Source: Nymphaea colorata
Lineage: Eukaryota > Streptophyta > Magnoliopsida > Nymphaeales > Nymphaeaceae
Reading direction: 5' to 3'
DNA: 64,000 nucleotides
Assembly: GCF_008831285.2 (NCBI RefSeq)
Contig: NC_045151.1
Span: forward strand, 2,661,544-2,725,543
Shown here: positions 24,121-38,258 of the stretch, in pieces
Position numbering within the stretch: position 1 is the first letter of the stretch
Layout of the letters: every line of letters begins with the position of its first letter
Notes under the pieces: generated by a model
Databases searched by the model: none
What the model was told of the DNA's origin: nothing
What the model saw: the letters and a program-made list of their open reading frames with translations, nothing else
Translations under genes and position numbers: made by a program

Positions 24121-24193
24121 TAGTTTGATTCTTGTGGGCGCCATGCTCATGTGTCACTAGTTTGATTCTTGTGGGCGCTATACTCATGTGTCT
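24121..24193. repeat. Direct tandem duplication, 37-bp unit
   Basis: 'tagtttgattcttgtgggcg' plus 'ctcatgtgtc' occurs twice back to back (24121 and 24158), almost identical. Confidence 0.9.
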
Positions 24194-24219
24194 TATGACA
24201 TCAAAGCAGCTTAGGACCC

Positions 24220-24390
24220 TAAGAGGAAGGAGGAATGGGTGGGGGAGGGGGGGGGCAGGGCGGACCTTCAGGCCTCACTTCGAGCGGCATGATAACCCTC
24301 GTGCTCACCTGAAAAAAATGCATGTTTTTAAATTTTTCATGAAAATGTTACACATCTTCAAAAAAAAATTCAAAACAAAAGTGTGTCGTT
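24220..24390. repeat. Dispersed 'ggaggg ... gcctca' repeat copy
   Basis: 'gggggcagggcgga' leads into 'cctgaaaaaaatgcatg', 'ttttaaatttttcatg' and 'aaaatgttacac', the framework of the dispersed repeat best seen at 60384-60570. Confidence 0.4.
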
Positions 24391-26910
24391 TGTGAAATTT
24401 GAATGTCAAATTAGATATAAGTGAAATTATTTCGATACATGCAATTGGGAGGGGCGTAAATTAACGAATGCGATCTCATTTAATTTGTAAATTCCGTCAT
24501 ACATTGTCCTAAGGATTTGCATAAGAAATTACTTGTAAAAATGGCAGTGGAAATTCATAAGATCCTTACAAAAATCGAAAGGTAATAAAAAAATGAAAAA
24601 AAATTACCAATCATCAACAGTTAGCGATACATGATGTCTAAAGATTTTTAGCGTACATTCCAACCGAATCGAAACATAAGTTAAAAAAAAAATTAAAAGA
24701 GCTATTATCAACACTTATTCATACATTATGTCTAGAATTTTTTAGCATAAGTCATGCATACACATTTAACCCACATGAGATATCAACCCATACATTTTCC
24801 TTTCTCTTTCTCTCCTAAAGCATTTTGGAATAGTAAAATATATATATTTATATATATTGCGAAGATCACTGGGCCCAGTTACATATATCAGTTCGATTCC
24901 AATTTGGATCCGGACCAGAGTAGGTCCGACCAAGTTGACGAACCTTGACACGTTCCCTTTACTTTGCCCCTCGGTATAAAATTTAAAGAAAAAAAAAACC
25001 ATACTAACTATTTTGTCCTCGTCCCTTAAAAAGAAAAAGGTTTCTTAGTGTCCACTGTCCTTTTTAAAATTACTAGAAAGCGTGTCCACCACAACCTAAA
25101 CAATCAGTTGTTGTTGGTCAAGGCTTTTCTTTGTTTATTGGTGTTTCTTTTATAGAGGGAGACATATTATCTCTTCTTTCTTTTCTAAGAATGCTTAGTT
25201 ATTGACTATAATTTCCAAGGGTCTTGGCCTCAAGAAAAAGCACACTGAGTTGTGACAACAACGGCGAACTTCGTAGTATAAATCCTCTTGAATTTGACCG
25301 TCTAGCCACCTAATATGCAATAACTCTATGCCAACCCGGACCTCAACGGCTTCAAAATGCTTTATACTACGAATTCATATTCATAGGCCCTACTTTTTTA
25401 ATTATATATATATATAAATAATATTTTTATTTTTTTTTAATTAAAACTGGGCCCAAGCTGAATTAGGCCGGGTCTGGGCCCGGGCTTACAGTTCGGGTGG
25501 GCTCGGCCCAATGCTCACCCTTAGTCGCAGTCGCAGGAGACCTACTTTTTAATTACCGTATTCAGCTCGTTCACTAAAATCGTGTTACACATTGTGCATA
25601 AAGTCACGTGGTTTGTCCCTTATAAGTGGTCAAGACGTTCAATTAAGGCTTAAACTAAACAGTATATGAAAGCGCAGAGGAGTTTGTACAAGATGTCTGT
25701 CCACACGGAGAAGATGTCTTTCCACATGTATCACGTTAACATTAGCAATGGGATTATTCAGCATGATCACAAGAAATGAAAAGGGTTGGCGCAACGAACA
25801 GGATGAAGGCTGTGGCATGTTTTCATTTCAAACTTCATAATGTATTTGGTTCGACGGATCCCAACCCATTTCTTAACTCAGTTCAAAAAGGGTTAGGAAT
25901 CAAAACAACTGCCACTTAAAAAACCTCACAATTTTAAATACTAAACTAAAATTTTGAAGTGTTATACATGATATCCATTCTATGCGCTGCAAAGGAAGAG
26001 AGGGAATGCAGATATGCAAGTTGAAATATAGCGGAAACATCATCCCGATGAAAGCAGGTTTGGTATTTTGTTTCTCAACTAAGTGGTATGATGAAATACT
26101 CCTCCTATTTATCCAGAATCAGGAAAATGTTTTGTGTGTATAACAAATAAATTCAAATTTAAATTTCCTTCATTTTAACTATTGCTTTTTAATATGATAC
26201 AAGAAGTATGATACAAGTAGTTAAGCAAAAGAAATTCAAACTTAACCATGTTTTGTTATCCCTTTAAAATCCAGGCGCGTAACCTTCAATAAAATAAAAA
26301 ACTAGGCACAATATTTCAACAAAGAGGAGTCGACTAAATTACAAAATCAAGCAGCCAAACAAAAGACGTCAGTAGAGAGTTCTCTTCTTGTGATAGAGAT
26401 GTTTGTTTTTTCTTCTTGTGATAGAGATGCCTAAGCACTACGTACTACTCGAACAATTCGTCGCTGAAATTCAAGATCCTTGATTGAACTTGAAACTACG
26501 AAGAAGAAGCACGCGTTCATGGCGGAACCCTTCGTGGAAGGGAGAACACAGACTAAGTGAGGAGACTCATGGCACCGTCTGCGGGACAAAACAAGATGGA
26601 CCCATCAACGACAAGACAATTAAGAGAAAGAAAGAAAGAAAGAAGCAGCGTTGAAACTTCCATGAAAACACACATTAACTTCTTCGGCGACGAATTCCAA
26701 ACGAAGAAATCCGCAGGAAATCAAGCGAAGTCGCACGGGCGCTCGTGGAGGCAGCTTGTCGTTTCTCAGAAGTTTCACATTAAGTCGAGGCCAAATGCGT
26801 CGGTGGCATCTTTCCTTCTTCATGCTTGAATCTTAGTCTGCAAAAGTGGTTCATCTCTCGTGTGAATCTAAAACCCCAGAAAGAAAATTTGAACACAAAT
26901 CAAGAAGTGA
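24391..26910. other. Intergenic, no gene recognised
   Basis: A GGGCCCGGGC-rich repeat fragment lies at 25440-25525. The open frame 26557-26829 (+) has no recognisable domain and is overlapped by an equally long antisense frame. Confidence 0.4.
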
Positions 26911-27108
26911 ACCCGAATAAGAAGAGATTCGCTTAAGATGAATACGACAGGGTAACGATTCTCAGAGAACGAAGAACTGTATACTTTCACAAAAATCAAG
27001 TCAAAGAATTATACCTGAATAAAAAGAGATTCACTTAAGATTATCACGCAAAGACGGATGTGACATAGTAACAATTCTCACAGGAAGAAGAAATGTATAC
27101 TTTCACAA
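26911..27108. repeat. Diverged direct duplication, about 100-bp period
   Basis: 'ccgaataagaagagattcgc' through 'ctgtatactttcacaa' at 26911-26993 is repeated as 'ctgaataaaaagagattcac' through 'atgtatactttcacaa' at 27013-27108, with substitutions and a small indel. Confidence 0.8.
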
Positions 27109-29328
27109 TTCTATTTGCACAAATTGCAGAAAAAGAGACAATCTATACTCTTTTTTAGACTATTTTAGACATCTGCTCACTACTTATGGAGTTTGTAATA
27201 ACTCCCATCCTTAGAAAAAATGCGGAATGTTTTCCCTCTATCTGTTCAAAACTTTGAATTTAGAAAAAGAACTTCGAATCAACCAAGTTATATGTCATTT
27301 TATTGAATCTACTAATACAGTGATTCCCGGCGCCAGTGAATCAAATCAATTTGCTGCCAATTTGAATTGAAACAAGCTTCTTTAGGCCGACTTTTGCAAC
27401 AATACCAGGACTGATCACTGAGAGAGAAACAATACAGGTTATATAGTCACCGTTCATAAGATTTAAACCATTGCTGTCCAGTCTAGCAGGCTGCAGATAA
27501 TTGAAGATGATCTTACAATAGTACCCAGCTTGATCAAGTAACACTCTCCTTATAAGTTTGCCTTAGGAGTGTGGGAGGGGCATTCCACTGCTCGAGTGAA
27601 AGCCGAAGCCCCTTAAAAGCACGTCAGCTAGTACACTAGTTCCACGCCATTGGCACAAGGAGGGCGGATGCCCACCCCACTCTAACCCGTGATTGACTGA
27701 CTACTTGCCACTAAACTGCCCGTCGTGCTGAACTTCTGGTCTGATTCTAACTAAAGATTATATAATGTTTTGACATTTGAACTTCTGAAAATGAATCTTC
27801 ATGAGATCATCACTTGTGCTTAATTAATCCCTTTTTTATGGTATGGCCCGTTTCGAATTAAAGACTCGTTGGTCACATTTTCTGAGAAGACTCCCAGTAC
27901 TGAGCCTTGACCACCAAGTCCTGCAAGAAACTTGAATAAAAGAATGTTGAGTGATTCAAACAAGTGCACCAAACCGCGAAAGTTTCATTGTCATGACCAA
28001 GGTGGACTGAAGTTCAGATTGGTTGAATTCCAGTGAAGAAACAAGAAGTTAATCCTTTCAATTTTCTTTTGAGTCTATACATTGCTGATGTCATCTTTCT
28101 GTAGATTGGGTGGTTTCAGAAAATAATATTGTTTAGCGGGTCCATTTGGGTAATACGTCTTTCTTAGCGACTGTCTTCACTGCAATTTTTTTTTTTTTTG
28201 AAAAAAAAAATGTTGCCTTAAGTTAAAAAAAGTCGGTGGTGCGAAGATCGTGACTTTCGCAATCGGACATGTTTCGAAACTGGTTATATGCAAGGGCTTG
28301 TGCACCTGTGTACCATGCATTGGCCCATGTGCATGACACGTACCCCTTGGGATTGGGCGAAGAGCCCCGCTATGGAGTCAGGTGCATCCAGGTGCACATA
28401 ACCACCTCTCAACACGTTTGGGTTTGTTCTAGCTAGTAGTGATGAGATTATCCCTTGGGCCAGTAGAAGTAGAGTTTTTCCATAGTAGTGATCATCTTAT
28501 GGGACACTTTTCAAATAAGTTCTTTTCCTTCCAAGTTTCTTAGAGCAGTTATTTCATGGAAAGATAGCGAAGGATAGACCGTTGCCAAACAAACCCTTGG
28601 AAGATGAGTGTGTCATTGTGAATAGGCCAAAATACAAGCGCCTTTTTAATTTTCTTTTTGGTAAGTTGTCTGTTTTTTAAGTGCCATTAATTCTTGTGTA
28701 GTTTCTTTCCAAGCTTATCAATATCAGAATGTACCTTTCAGTTCATGTAGGCCAACTCAAGTTGTAGCTTGTATAAAAGAATTTTGTTCTCAAATGCCAT
28801 TTTTTTGTGGTTTAGAATATTTTTCCAATGTTATCAATATCAGTGTGAATCAATTAGGCCCCATGGGCCAACCCTAATTGTATTGGCAGATATGAATGAT
28901 ATGCCAGAAATGAGAGGCTAGGGATGTTTCCTTCCCACTCTGTCCTTTCTTGCATGTTGGCGGCACGAATCGAGCACACCGTTAAAGAACCGGACAGCTG
29001 ATTCGGCCTACTAGGAGCTGGTAGACACAATGCCATCTTGAGCTATCAAATGTAGTTGCATGCCAAAATTGCTGGGCCCAAGTTCAAGTCAAGTAAGCCA
29101 CTCCAAGTCATGTGGCGCAAATGGTTTGGTCATTGGCTGGTAGGTGGCTAGTCGCCAATTCAAATCTTAGTGATCTCTGGCATGTGTGAACACCAATGCA
29201 CACCATGACCATAGGGTTAGAAAATGGTCATCATTTATCAAAATGTCTTTTTTTCTAACTGCAATATATAAACTGAACATCACATCATTTTCGATCATTC
29301 ATAATTTACAAGTGAACTTGGACACTAT
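27109..29328. other. Intergenic, no gene recognised
   Basis: Only short frames without motifs are present. A T/A homopolymer pair at 28187-28210 can form a hairpin. No RNA gene could be identified. Confidence 0.4.
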
Positions 29329-29605
29329 GGGACCGTTTGGCAATAAGAACACTAGCAAACTGTTCTGCTCTAAAAGATTAAGGCATGTTCATAAACAGTA
29401 TTCTACGAATCTACCTCAGTTTTTAAGACAGATTTATGTAACGGAGGACACTTGCACCTTATGCCCATAAAAAGGACGAACGTTAAAGCTCGTCCCCATG
29501 GGCCTCATGTCAACAGCAGGGGCCACTCTTGATGTTCCTCATTCTTGTGGCCTCTCCATATTACACGGACCAATTTGTTGCCATTCCTATTGCCAAACGA
29601 TCCCC
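29329..29605. mobile_element. MITE, about 277 bp, 'GGGACCGTTTGGCAATA' termini
   Basis: The left end is 'gggaccgtttggcaataaga'. The right end read on the other strand is 'ggggatcgtttggcaatagg', giving terminal inverted repeats of about 20 bp. Interior sequence ('gattaaggcatgttcataaa', 'agacagatttatg') resembles the 43484-43643 element. No convincing target duplication remains, and the superfamily (PIF/Harbinger or hAT) is undecided. Confidence 0.65.
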
Positions 29606-31017
29606 ACATGTACCTGCTGATTGGAAAAACATAGGCATATTCTAAACACTTAAGTGAGCCTAATCAAGCAAATTCAGAATAGGACTAGTGGACATCAAGT
29701 AGCTTGGCTTTAGGATGTAACCAAAACTCAGCAAAAAATCAAAGTTTGCTGCATGTCTCCTTTCACGTCAACTGTAAATTTTGATATATTTTGTATTTTT
29801 ACATTGCAATTGGTAATCTGGAACCATATGTATAGGCCATTTTGTGAAACTTTCCTGCATTCACATGCTTCATATATATATTTTTCTTCCTATCCCTGTC
29901 TTATGTGAACCGTTTTCTGGTACCCAACCGAACTTGCGACTCATTTAGACTATCTCCATGTGAACCATTTACATTTCTAAGGTCCACGTTCAAGTTCAGC
30001 CATGCTTACTTCGAGGACCAATCTCGGGTCTTATGACAGACTACATGGGCTACATCCGGCCAATTAAAATAATAACTTGTCTTGCAATATGATATTTTTA
30101 ATTGCCAGAACTTAATGGGCTAAGCACTGGTCAAGTCTGAGTAAAACCTGAAGTGGGGTGATAACAGACTGTTGATCTAAGCCTTGTCTATAGAAAGAAT
30201 CTAACTCAGTCTAGTTCATGTATTTATGTGAGCACTACCAATCAGTGGGGGAGCCCCATGTGGTCTGGTGTGGGCATTTACCCACATCAGCCCCACAAAA
30301 TACCTTTATTTTTATATTGCTGTCTTCAAATGTTTAACTAATGGTGCCCCTCCAAGCATAGAAGTGTTGGATTAGTGACCTGCCAACCAAAATTTCTGGC
30401 TCCACCACTGCCACCAATATAATGAACACAACCAAATTTAATGTTTTCTTGAAAAAAGACCAAAGAATACTTGTGTCAACTTCAAAAAACTTTATTAAGA
30501 TACAGAGGCAAGCACGATGTGTAGAATTTCACACAAGTGTCTGTCTGCCATGAGTTCTAGCTCAGACTGGGAACTTTCAAAGGGTTAACGACAGAAAAGA
30601 GTTTCCTAGCAATGAACCAAGCACACCGGCTTTGATTGATTGTGGTTTCGACCAGGCCCTAACATCGACAGTTCATCTTTCATAACTGCGTCTAAATCAA
30701 AATAACACAGCTGCACAAGGCACAATTCAGGCGCCCTGTTTCTCATAGTTTTTCTCCTAGCAAAAATACAATGCAAAGTTATCGCCACAAGACCATGTTC
30801 TAAGCAAGCATTTCGAATAGCAAAGGTGCCAAACTATGTTAACCTTGTCGCATCAATGGCTGGTAACAACAAAGGAAAGGGTTGCAGTAGAGTTTGCATG
30901 ACTAACAATTCAGAAAATACATTTTGCCTGGTTCGATTTTGTTCAAATTAACTGCAGGGTAACCTGGACATTTCCTTTTTCTTTTTATACTTTCTAGAAT
31001 GATTAAAAAATGATTAA
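29606..31017. other. Spacer downstream of the nitrobindin-like gene
   Basis: Contains a dispersed-repeat copy at about 30240-30415 ('gggggagccccatgtggtct ... tttctggctccaccactg'). The part adjoining 31018 would include that gene's 3' untranslated region. Confidence 0.4.
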
Positions 31018-34000
31018 TCAACACTCAATAAGAGTACAAAAGATGAACATGACAAAGAGAATGCAATTGCTCTTTGATTCAAAGTTTCCTTAGCAAGGCA
31101 CGGAGATGCGGCTGAAGGCTGTTCAAATGTGTAGCCATCTGCACGACATAAGACAGCTCTCCATTGATCAGCTCAAAAACCCGTGTTATCTCCTTTACCT
31201 GCAGAAAAAATTATTCATGACATTTACATAATAAGCGAGGCCTATTCATAGCAAAGCATGGTTAGTTTCTAAAGCTGGAAAGTCACAACCAAGAGTATGT
31301 GAATTAATTTAGACACTGAATTGCTCATTGAAGCATCAATACACAAAATTATGCATAGGAAACAGTGGGCTAAGGATAGAAACAGATTGTTGAAGTTATC
31401 CACGAAAACAACGCCAAAGCACAAGCATAGTATGCTTCGAATGAAAATCAAGCACTCAAAAGAGTAAAAGGAGCAAGCGCCAAAATTAGAACAAATCATA
31501 CAGCGACTCAAGCTTTCAGTCCGTTTGACAAACCTACAAATTAGCTGATCAATTTGTCGAATTTCTTAGTGAATTCTCTAAGGTTTTCTGGAAAGAATTG
31601 ACCAGGTAATGTCCCGGTGGAAGAAACAACCTTACCAGGTAATGTGCCAGTGGACCATGGACCTCAACATAAGCACAGGACCCAGGAGATCAGAGGATGA
31701 AAGAAAAGCACCTGGAACTTCACTCTTGGTACAATTAAGAACCTAAAGCTTAGGACGTTTTTGGGAAAATACCAGGTTGTCACAATCCATAGCCCTCAAC
31801 AAAGAGTACAAGGATCTCAAAAACAGAACCATGACTACTGCACATTATGTATCTGGAGCTCTTAGTACGTTCCATGTCCTTTAATTGAGGCACCTAGAGA
31901 GAAGTGCAGAGTACCTTTTTTTTCATATTATTCATCAAGCATTAATAAGGATTAATACATTTAAACTGAACTGCCGAGTAGAAAGTCTAAGGTAGCCAAT
32001 AACTTTACACCATGACAAAATAAGGAGACATACTTGCATAAGGGAAATAACAGAAGTTCCCAGACTATAGTTACTCTTCAAAGAACATGAAGTACATTAT
32101 GAACTAAAGTTTACAATAAATAAGCTGAGCCTGGACATCAATTTTTCAGTTCATTTCCCACGTTTATCTGCCGTATCTAGAACTAACATATAAACCAGAA
32201 AATCAGGCCATGCAATAGCCACTTGAGCAAACCATCAGGCCCTCCAAAGGAGAACCTGCAATACAAAATTATTGGATGGACTTACACTGATAGACGCGAA
32301 TGTAAACTTGTATGGAGATGGAACATGCAAGTGCTTGTGCATCAAAAGAAGCAGCAAATGCATCTCATGCAATAGAACAAGTACGGCCATTTAAAAGAAG
32401 TGTTCAAGTTTTTAGCACTAAATGAATACTTCATTAAGTAATCTGTTTCAAATAGCCACAAGATTATGGTGGAGAGTTTATGACATTTTGCTTAACATAC
32501 CTTTGATGCATTGCCAACCATGTCACTCTTAAGCTTCACAATTTTATTATCAGCATTGTAACTTCCTTTCTACAATAAAGCAAAACAGTCACTAAAAAAA
32601 GCAAAAGAACATGGACAACAGGAATCATGTGACGTATACAAGAGAACAAATAGCTGAAGACAGCTCATGTAGTGCCGGCCTGCTTTTAGATCAGACACCA
32701 TGTGCATGTCATGATTGCTATAGGTAAAATCACATGCATGACATTTAACACTAGCAACATTCTAGGATCTCAAGCTTTCCACAATTACATCGCATAAATT
32801 ATAGAAAAAAAGTATATCTGAAAGAAAATTATCAGGAAAAAGGGAATATGTATTAATAACTGGTAGGTTAAAATAGAGCATCCACCAAATTTCTAATCCT
32901 TATATGTTTGTTGCCTGGCAGGTCGACACCTATTCCTCCTCAAGTTCTCCAGAAAGTAAGATATTGGGATTTCAGTTGGAGCTCCTTACAAATTCCATGA
33001 CCACTGGTATATGATAGCATTACAGAAGCAATTCCACCTCTATCTCTCCTTGAACATTGTACCATGAAACTGAAGATGATTCTTTATTTCTAATGAAGTA
33101 TGCAAAACAACTTACAATGACAATAAAAACTTTGCAGAAGGAGGATATTACAAGAAAAATTATAGAATTAACTAATAACAGAGTTCTATATGACATTGAT
33201 CAATCAATAATTCGTGTATGCATTGTTAAAAATTTTCATATAAGACCTTGTAACTTACTTTTGAAAAGTTTCCTAATTAAAACACAAAAAACAAAGGATT
33301 ACCTGGACCTCCACAAGGCCAGTGCTTTGTGCAATAACAACTTCAATTGAACCATCTGGCTTTGGCCGCCAGTAACCACTTTCTGCATGCATGGGCTCCC
33401 CAGACTCTAACTTCCATGTTTTCTGGGTGTAGGATATTACAGGCTGTTCAAAATTGAAGAAAACAAGGATGAAATTAGATTGAAAGCATTTGAGCTGCAG
33501 GACAAAAGAAAATCATACAATTCAAATTCATTATTTGGTCCACAACATGATATGATATACTTATAAAGCATCAACTGACGAAGCAAGCACAAGCATCGCG
33601 AACAACATTATTGCCAAAAAGCTAATATCAAAAGTCTCAAAAATTTATAAGGCATACCAATACAGTAAAACATATGAGGAGGCTTCATTATGTTTTGTGC
33701 AACTGCATACGTACATTCATGCATGTTTATGCCTTCAAGTACACTGATTTCTTCCCTTCAGTCCTAATCCAACAAGTATTTGGAAAAGAAAAAAAAATTG
33801 TTTCCGAGCTCTCCATGTTTCAACCTTCTTCTTCTTCTTCTGTCGATCTTAAGGCATCAGCTCGCCTTAATTTTCTTCTTCTACTACAAATTAGTTGCAA
33901 CAATTTAGCCTTCTCAACAATGAGGGTACAGTAGATATCAATTCTTTAGTCCAATTGAGCCACTGTTGCACATGCAAATTTACTAGGCACTCTTTAATTC

Positions 34001-37000
34001 ATTTTTGTGAGGTTCAATCACATTTTCCTGAGACCATCATTAACTTCCAGTGGTGGCATAAGTAATGAAAACTAGCACATCCAAAAATAATTAAAATAAT
34101 GGAACAGGAGACTGCGATGAATTGGAAGAAAAAGGATGAGTTGATGACTTTGGCTGCTTATCATCTGGCATATTTGCCACCTGTAAAATTTGAATTCATA
34201 GTAAAGGATTCTTTAGACACTCAAGGGGTAGAGGCCTAGTGAAGAAAGAATTTTCACCTCCACCCATTTTACTACAATTTCCAACCAATTATCCTTTCTT
34301 CTGAAGCCATTGGTTGCAAGATTATTCACAAAACATGTTCAGTATTTAATTCTAGCAGAGTCCAAATTCACAAAACGCCACATCACAGATGACCCTATCT
34401 CTAGTGTGCAATACAGGGCTAGACAAGCACATTGGTTTCAACATAGTAAAAGAACTACACACTCTTATCTTGATTTTTCCAAAATCCAATATTAACTCTT
34501 TTCTCTCCAACCAATCCCTTTCCTAAAGAATATGATCCAATTATCTTCCCAGTAACTTCTTGTTATTCAGAGCTTGCCTAGGGGCACATATCTCTCATAA
34601 CATAATTGGGTAGAATATTTGCTGCGAGTTTTGGTTTGCCTGAATATCATTCAAATGCAAGATGTTCAACCATGTTTTCAATTCATTTTGCTCAATGGAG
34701 ACCAACCATATTCCTGCACATTCTAAGGTTCCATGCAACGAGGACAATCCCCCTATATCATCAATGGGAGTTCAGGGGGCAAACCTTCACTCATCCTAAA
34801 ACCACCAACATAGAGCCTTTACAATGAAATCTTTACGTTCATTATAAAGTGAGTGGCTGCATTACTCGAATAACGCAATAAATCATTAGCTTCAACCGGC
34901 TACTTTTTGACAGATAATAATCTCTAAACTTGCTGTTAGAGATTCTTGCATAAGCATCTACTTATGTTACCATGCATTGGCATACGTATGAAGGTGAATT
35001 TTGCAGAAATGTAATCCATGTTCTTGTTCTCCTTTTTCTATTTCATGAATGTATCCTACCAGAGCTTGCCTCCAAAATATTATCTTGGAGCTACTGAATT
35101 TGTGTTTCTAGAACAGCCACTAGTTGCTTCAGTTGCCACAGAAGATGTGAATTTTTAGTTTTTTGTTTTTATGCTACTTCAACTGCCTTTCTAAGATTGG
35201 TAAGCATTTGTGTGCCAGTTGCTATCTGAATTTTCTGAATCTAGTGCTGCAGTATGTCAACCAGGTAAGTTTGTTGTTGCCTTGTCTAAAAGATGCACTT
35301 CAAAGGTGCAAGCAATAGCCATCAAGAGGCTTTCTTCATTGACGCTGATGGCTGAAAACTTCTATCTGAATTTTGTATTTGACATAGCTAAAGTTCAGCT
35401 AAGAGGTGTCTAACAACGTTGAGAAGAGGAGTTGTTTATAAATCTTCCATGTAAGCTGAATTGAACAAGACTAACCAGATTATCTAGCAATATGGAATGG
35501 AAAATTTTGTAGTTGGAGAAAACCTGAGGACTTCTTGACAGTCTATAGATGAACATAAATCTTCAAACTTACAATTAAATCCTAAGCAGTGTCAACCAAC
35601 ACATATTTGGAATAGAAGAAAATTATGAAAGAGAAGAGGATTAGCTATCAAAGTCCTTAAGTGCATCCCTTACGCTCAACCAGGTTTGTGCCAATGTTAT
35701 GTAGCCCTTAAGCTTAAGCTGGACTGTACGCATTCTTTGGATCATAAACCAATGAAAGAAGACTGAAGCTGCTAGGCTTTGAATTGGTCCGTTCCTTATT
35801 TAAACTTATTTCTTACTCCTGCACAGACCAGCTGCTCATCCAATAAACTGAACTAAGTTTGATAGATGCACATGTAAAGGATTTAACTGATTCTGAGGAA
35901 CAACAAATTACCACCTTAAGATCATTCTAATGATGGTAGGTTAAACAATGGTATTCTCATCATTTGTACAGTGAGGACATTTTTTAGATTCCACCATAAA
36001 CTATGAGAATGCATCCATCATTTGTACAGCATAGGGATACACAGTGACAGCAAACACTGCTGTTATAGACCTTGATTAGTCTTGTCCTGATTGCCATATG
36101 TATGACAAAAGAGGAGCGGTAATCAGAAACCTGCCACTTCATTTTCTCTGCTATTTCAGTTTTTCCCCAAACTAATATTTGCTGTGGATCTACTAACACC
36201 AATAAATCCATGCCAGCTAATTTCTCAGGATCACCATTCAGAATAAGTAATAGTTAACATTGTTTGTACTAATGTACAAAAGAAGGGCTTGAATATAGTG
36301 CTTTTATCCTTGCGAACTTGACATGATCATCCAGAATGCCGTCCGTCTTTGTGTAATAATAATCACAGATCCACATTAGATTTTAATAAGAATTTGATAA
36401 GGTTCCTCCTAGAAAAATAAAGATACTTAAAGTGTAATTAGGAGAACTAAAAACTTGGAAAAGATGCAAATTTTGAAAATTAAAAAGATACAAATGTTGC
36501 AATTTAAAATCGTAACAGATGAAACCAAAAAGCATTGGCTAGCAAAAGCAAAAGAAAAAGAAAGGGACACGACAAAATAGACAGCATGCACCAGTTTTCC
36601 ACTATTGATTTCATAAAATTATTTGTTTTAGAGTCTAGACCACCATTGTTACAATTATAATTATAGAGCTTTATTAGCAAGGTTTTCCTCTAGTACTAAG
36701 TGGGAACTTTGTTTTTCTCCAAAAAAACTTAGGAATTCAAAATTTTAAATATATAAAATTAATAGAAAATTACAAAGTTGAGTTTTTTTGCTAATTTTCT
36801 TGCAAAACATTGATCAAAATATCCTGAATAGTAGTTAACATATTAATAGAAATACTAAAAATTGTAAAATATATTAAAAAAATTGGTCCGTTTTTCTGAA
36901 AGAAAACTTAATCACAAACTCTAACTTGTGGCCTATCAGCTTCCGTAGGACAAGATGCTGAATACATCGCTGATTTTTTAACAGGAAAGCACTAAACAAT

Positions 37001-38204
37001 GAGGATGATGCAAATGACAAGTTCTGAGTTTCGTAGAGTCGATAGCAAAGCACAAACTCAACTATAAGGAGAGACATGTTAGCTCAAAAAATAAAAATAA
37101 CTAAACTAGCCAGAGGGAGCAGAAAAATGAAAACAAGCAAAGGTTAACTACAAAACTCAGCCAATGTCAAACAGAGGAAGCAGGGAAATGTCAAATAAAC
37201 AAGGAATAGCAACAAAACAAAGAAATACTATTAGCATAAACACCTGCCTTTTTTTGCTCGTTGTCCTCCATGGTAGTCTAAGAACTTCCTAATGACACTC
37301 ATCATGTAATTGAGAAACTTCTATTCCCTAGCTATTTCTCATTCCTGGTTACCCAGTTGGCTAGTAGATCTAACAGGGGTGAAATTGTTGATTGTGAACC
37401 AAAATGGATCTGAAGAGCTTCAACCGAATTTAAATCTCTGGATCCCTGAAGTGGGCTGTGCCCTTGCTCCTGACGTGCATCAGGAGTTGTAGATTGGTCT
37501 GGAAGCAAATCAGATGTTACGATTCAGCCAATTTTATCCCAAATACAGGTTGTATGTGCAGTCACATGGTCAACCACATGAATATGCAATTTTTTGCCTG
37601 TTTTACTCGATATCCCATTTGATGTTTACTCGTTATCAGCAGGCTAATGTTGCGCTGAATCCATTCAAGATTGCGCAATGCATTTCCTGCACGCTTTCGA
37701 ACCTCACGCTTACTTGCTTCTAGTAGCCACCACCCAAAACCAAAGTTCCTCGTCTTCATCCTACCCCGCTGGACATACTGTACATGGACTAGTATCTGGT
37801 GCTGTGCTTTGTATTCGTTGCTTTGCGAGTCTATGCTCTATATTTCTGTTAGTCACTAGTTGTAATAGTAAAATCAACTGTAGTAGCAGGCAGAAGTAGC
37901 AGAGTAGTTGCACAACAATATACCATTTCTGCACGAACATTCTAGAAGTAAAAGCTCAAAGCCTTGACCAGTAAGAAAATAGACACATTGGGAGAATGGC
38001 AGCGAAGAAAACGGAAAACCGAAAGGCAGAGGGAGACCAGATGTATTGAGGATGAACCTTTCCGGTGTGCCAGAACTTGATTTCTTCGCCGTACTTGAAG
38101 GAATTGATGGTGGGGAAGCCGCCTTCTCCTTCACCCCTCCATGTGCCCAGCAAGTAAGTGAGCGGCGAGATGAACGGATGAATTGGAGGACCACCACCTT
38201 CCAT
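31018..38204 (-). CDS. Nitrobindin-like heme protein (THAP4/At1g79260 family), 4 exons
   Basis: Exons on the minus strand: 38204-38058, 33443-33303, 32569-32501, 31197-31018; all introns are GT/AG and phase 0, giving 178 residues. The protein is a small beta-barrel of the nitrobindin family, which binds ferric heme and handles nitric oxide and peroxynitrite chemistry. Landmarks are HPFISPLTYLLGTWRGEG (with the GxWxGxG signature, about residues 20-28), YGEEIKFWHTGK, then EPMHAESGYWRP (His68, the heme-pocket HAESGYWR segment), GSIEVVIAQSTGLVEVQ, KLKSDMVGNASK, and LQPHL with His150 matching the proximal heme ligand. Relatives end just after the LRALLRKL position (residue 158). Here the frame runs on for 20 hydrophobic residues to a TGA, as if one T were missing from the native CTT-TGA stop. 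The ATG at 38204 gives the usual length; another lies in frame at 38258. Intron 1 is 4.6 kb. Confidence 0.93.
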
Positions 38205-38250
38205 AACCTCTCCCTCTCCCTCTCCTCTCCGTCTCTCTCTCTCTGAAACA
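38205..38250 (-). promoter_or_regulatory. CT-rich leader next to the nitrobindin-like start
   Basis: A CT/GA-rich tract directly precedes the start codon on the minus strand (GAGAGAG and GGAGAGGG runs). Such pyrimidine/purine tracts are common in plant leaders and core promoters. An alternative ATG at 38258 would make it coding (RERRRGEGEGE), which looks less natural. Confidence 0.4.
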
Positions 38251-38258
38251 CTTCCCAC

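Noticed and set aside
37671-37861. Peptide with SYPAGHTVHG resembling a PAP2-type phosphatase signature inside nitrobindin intron 1
   Set aside because: The match is one short motif in overlapping frames with no flanking catalytic motifs or splice partners; coincidence is likely.
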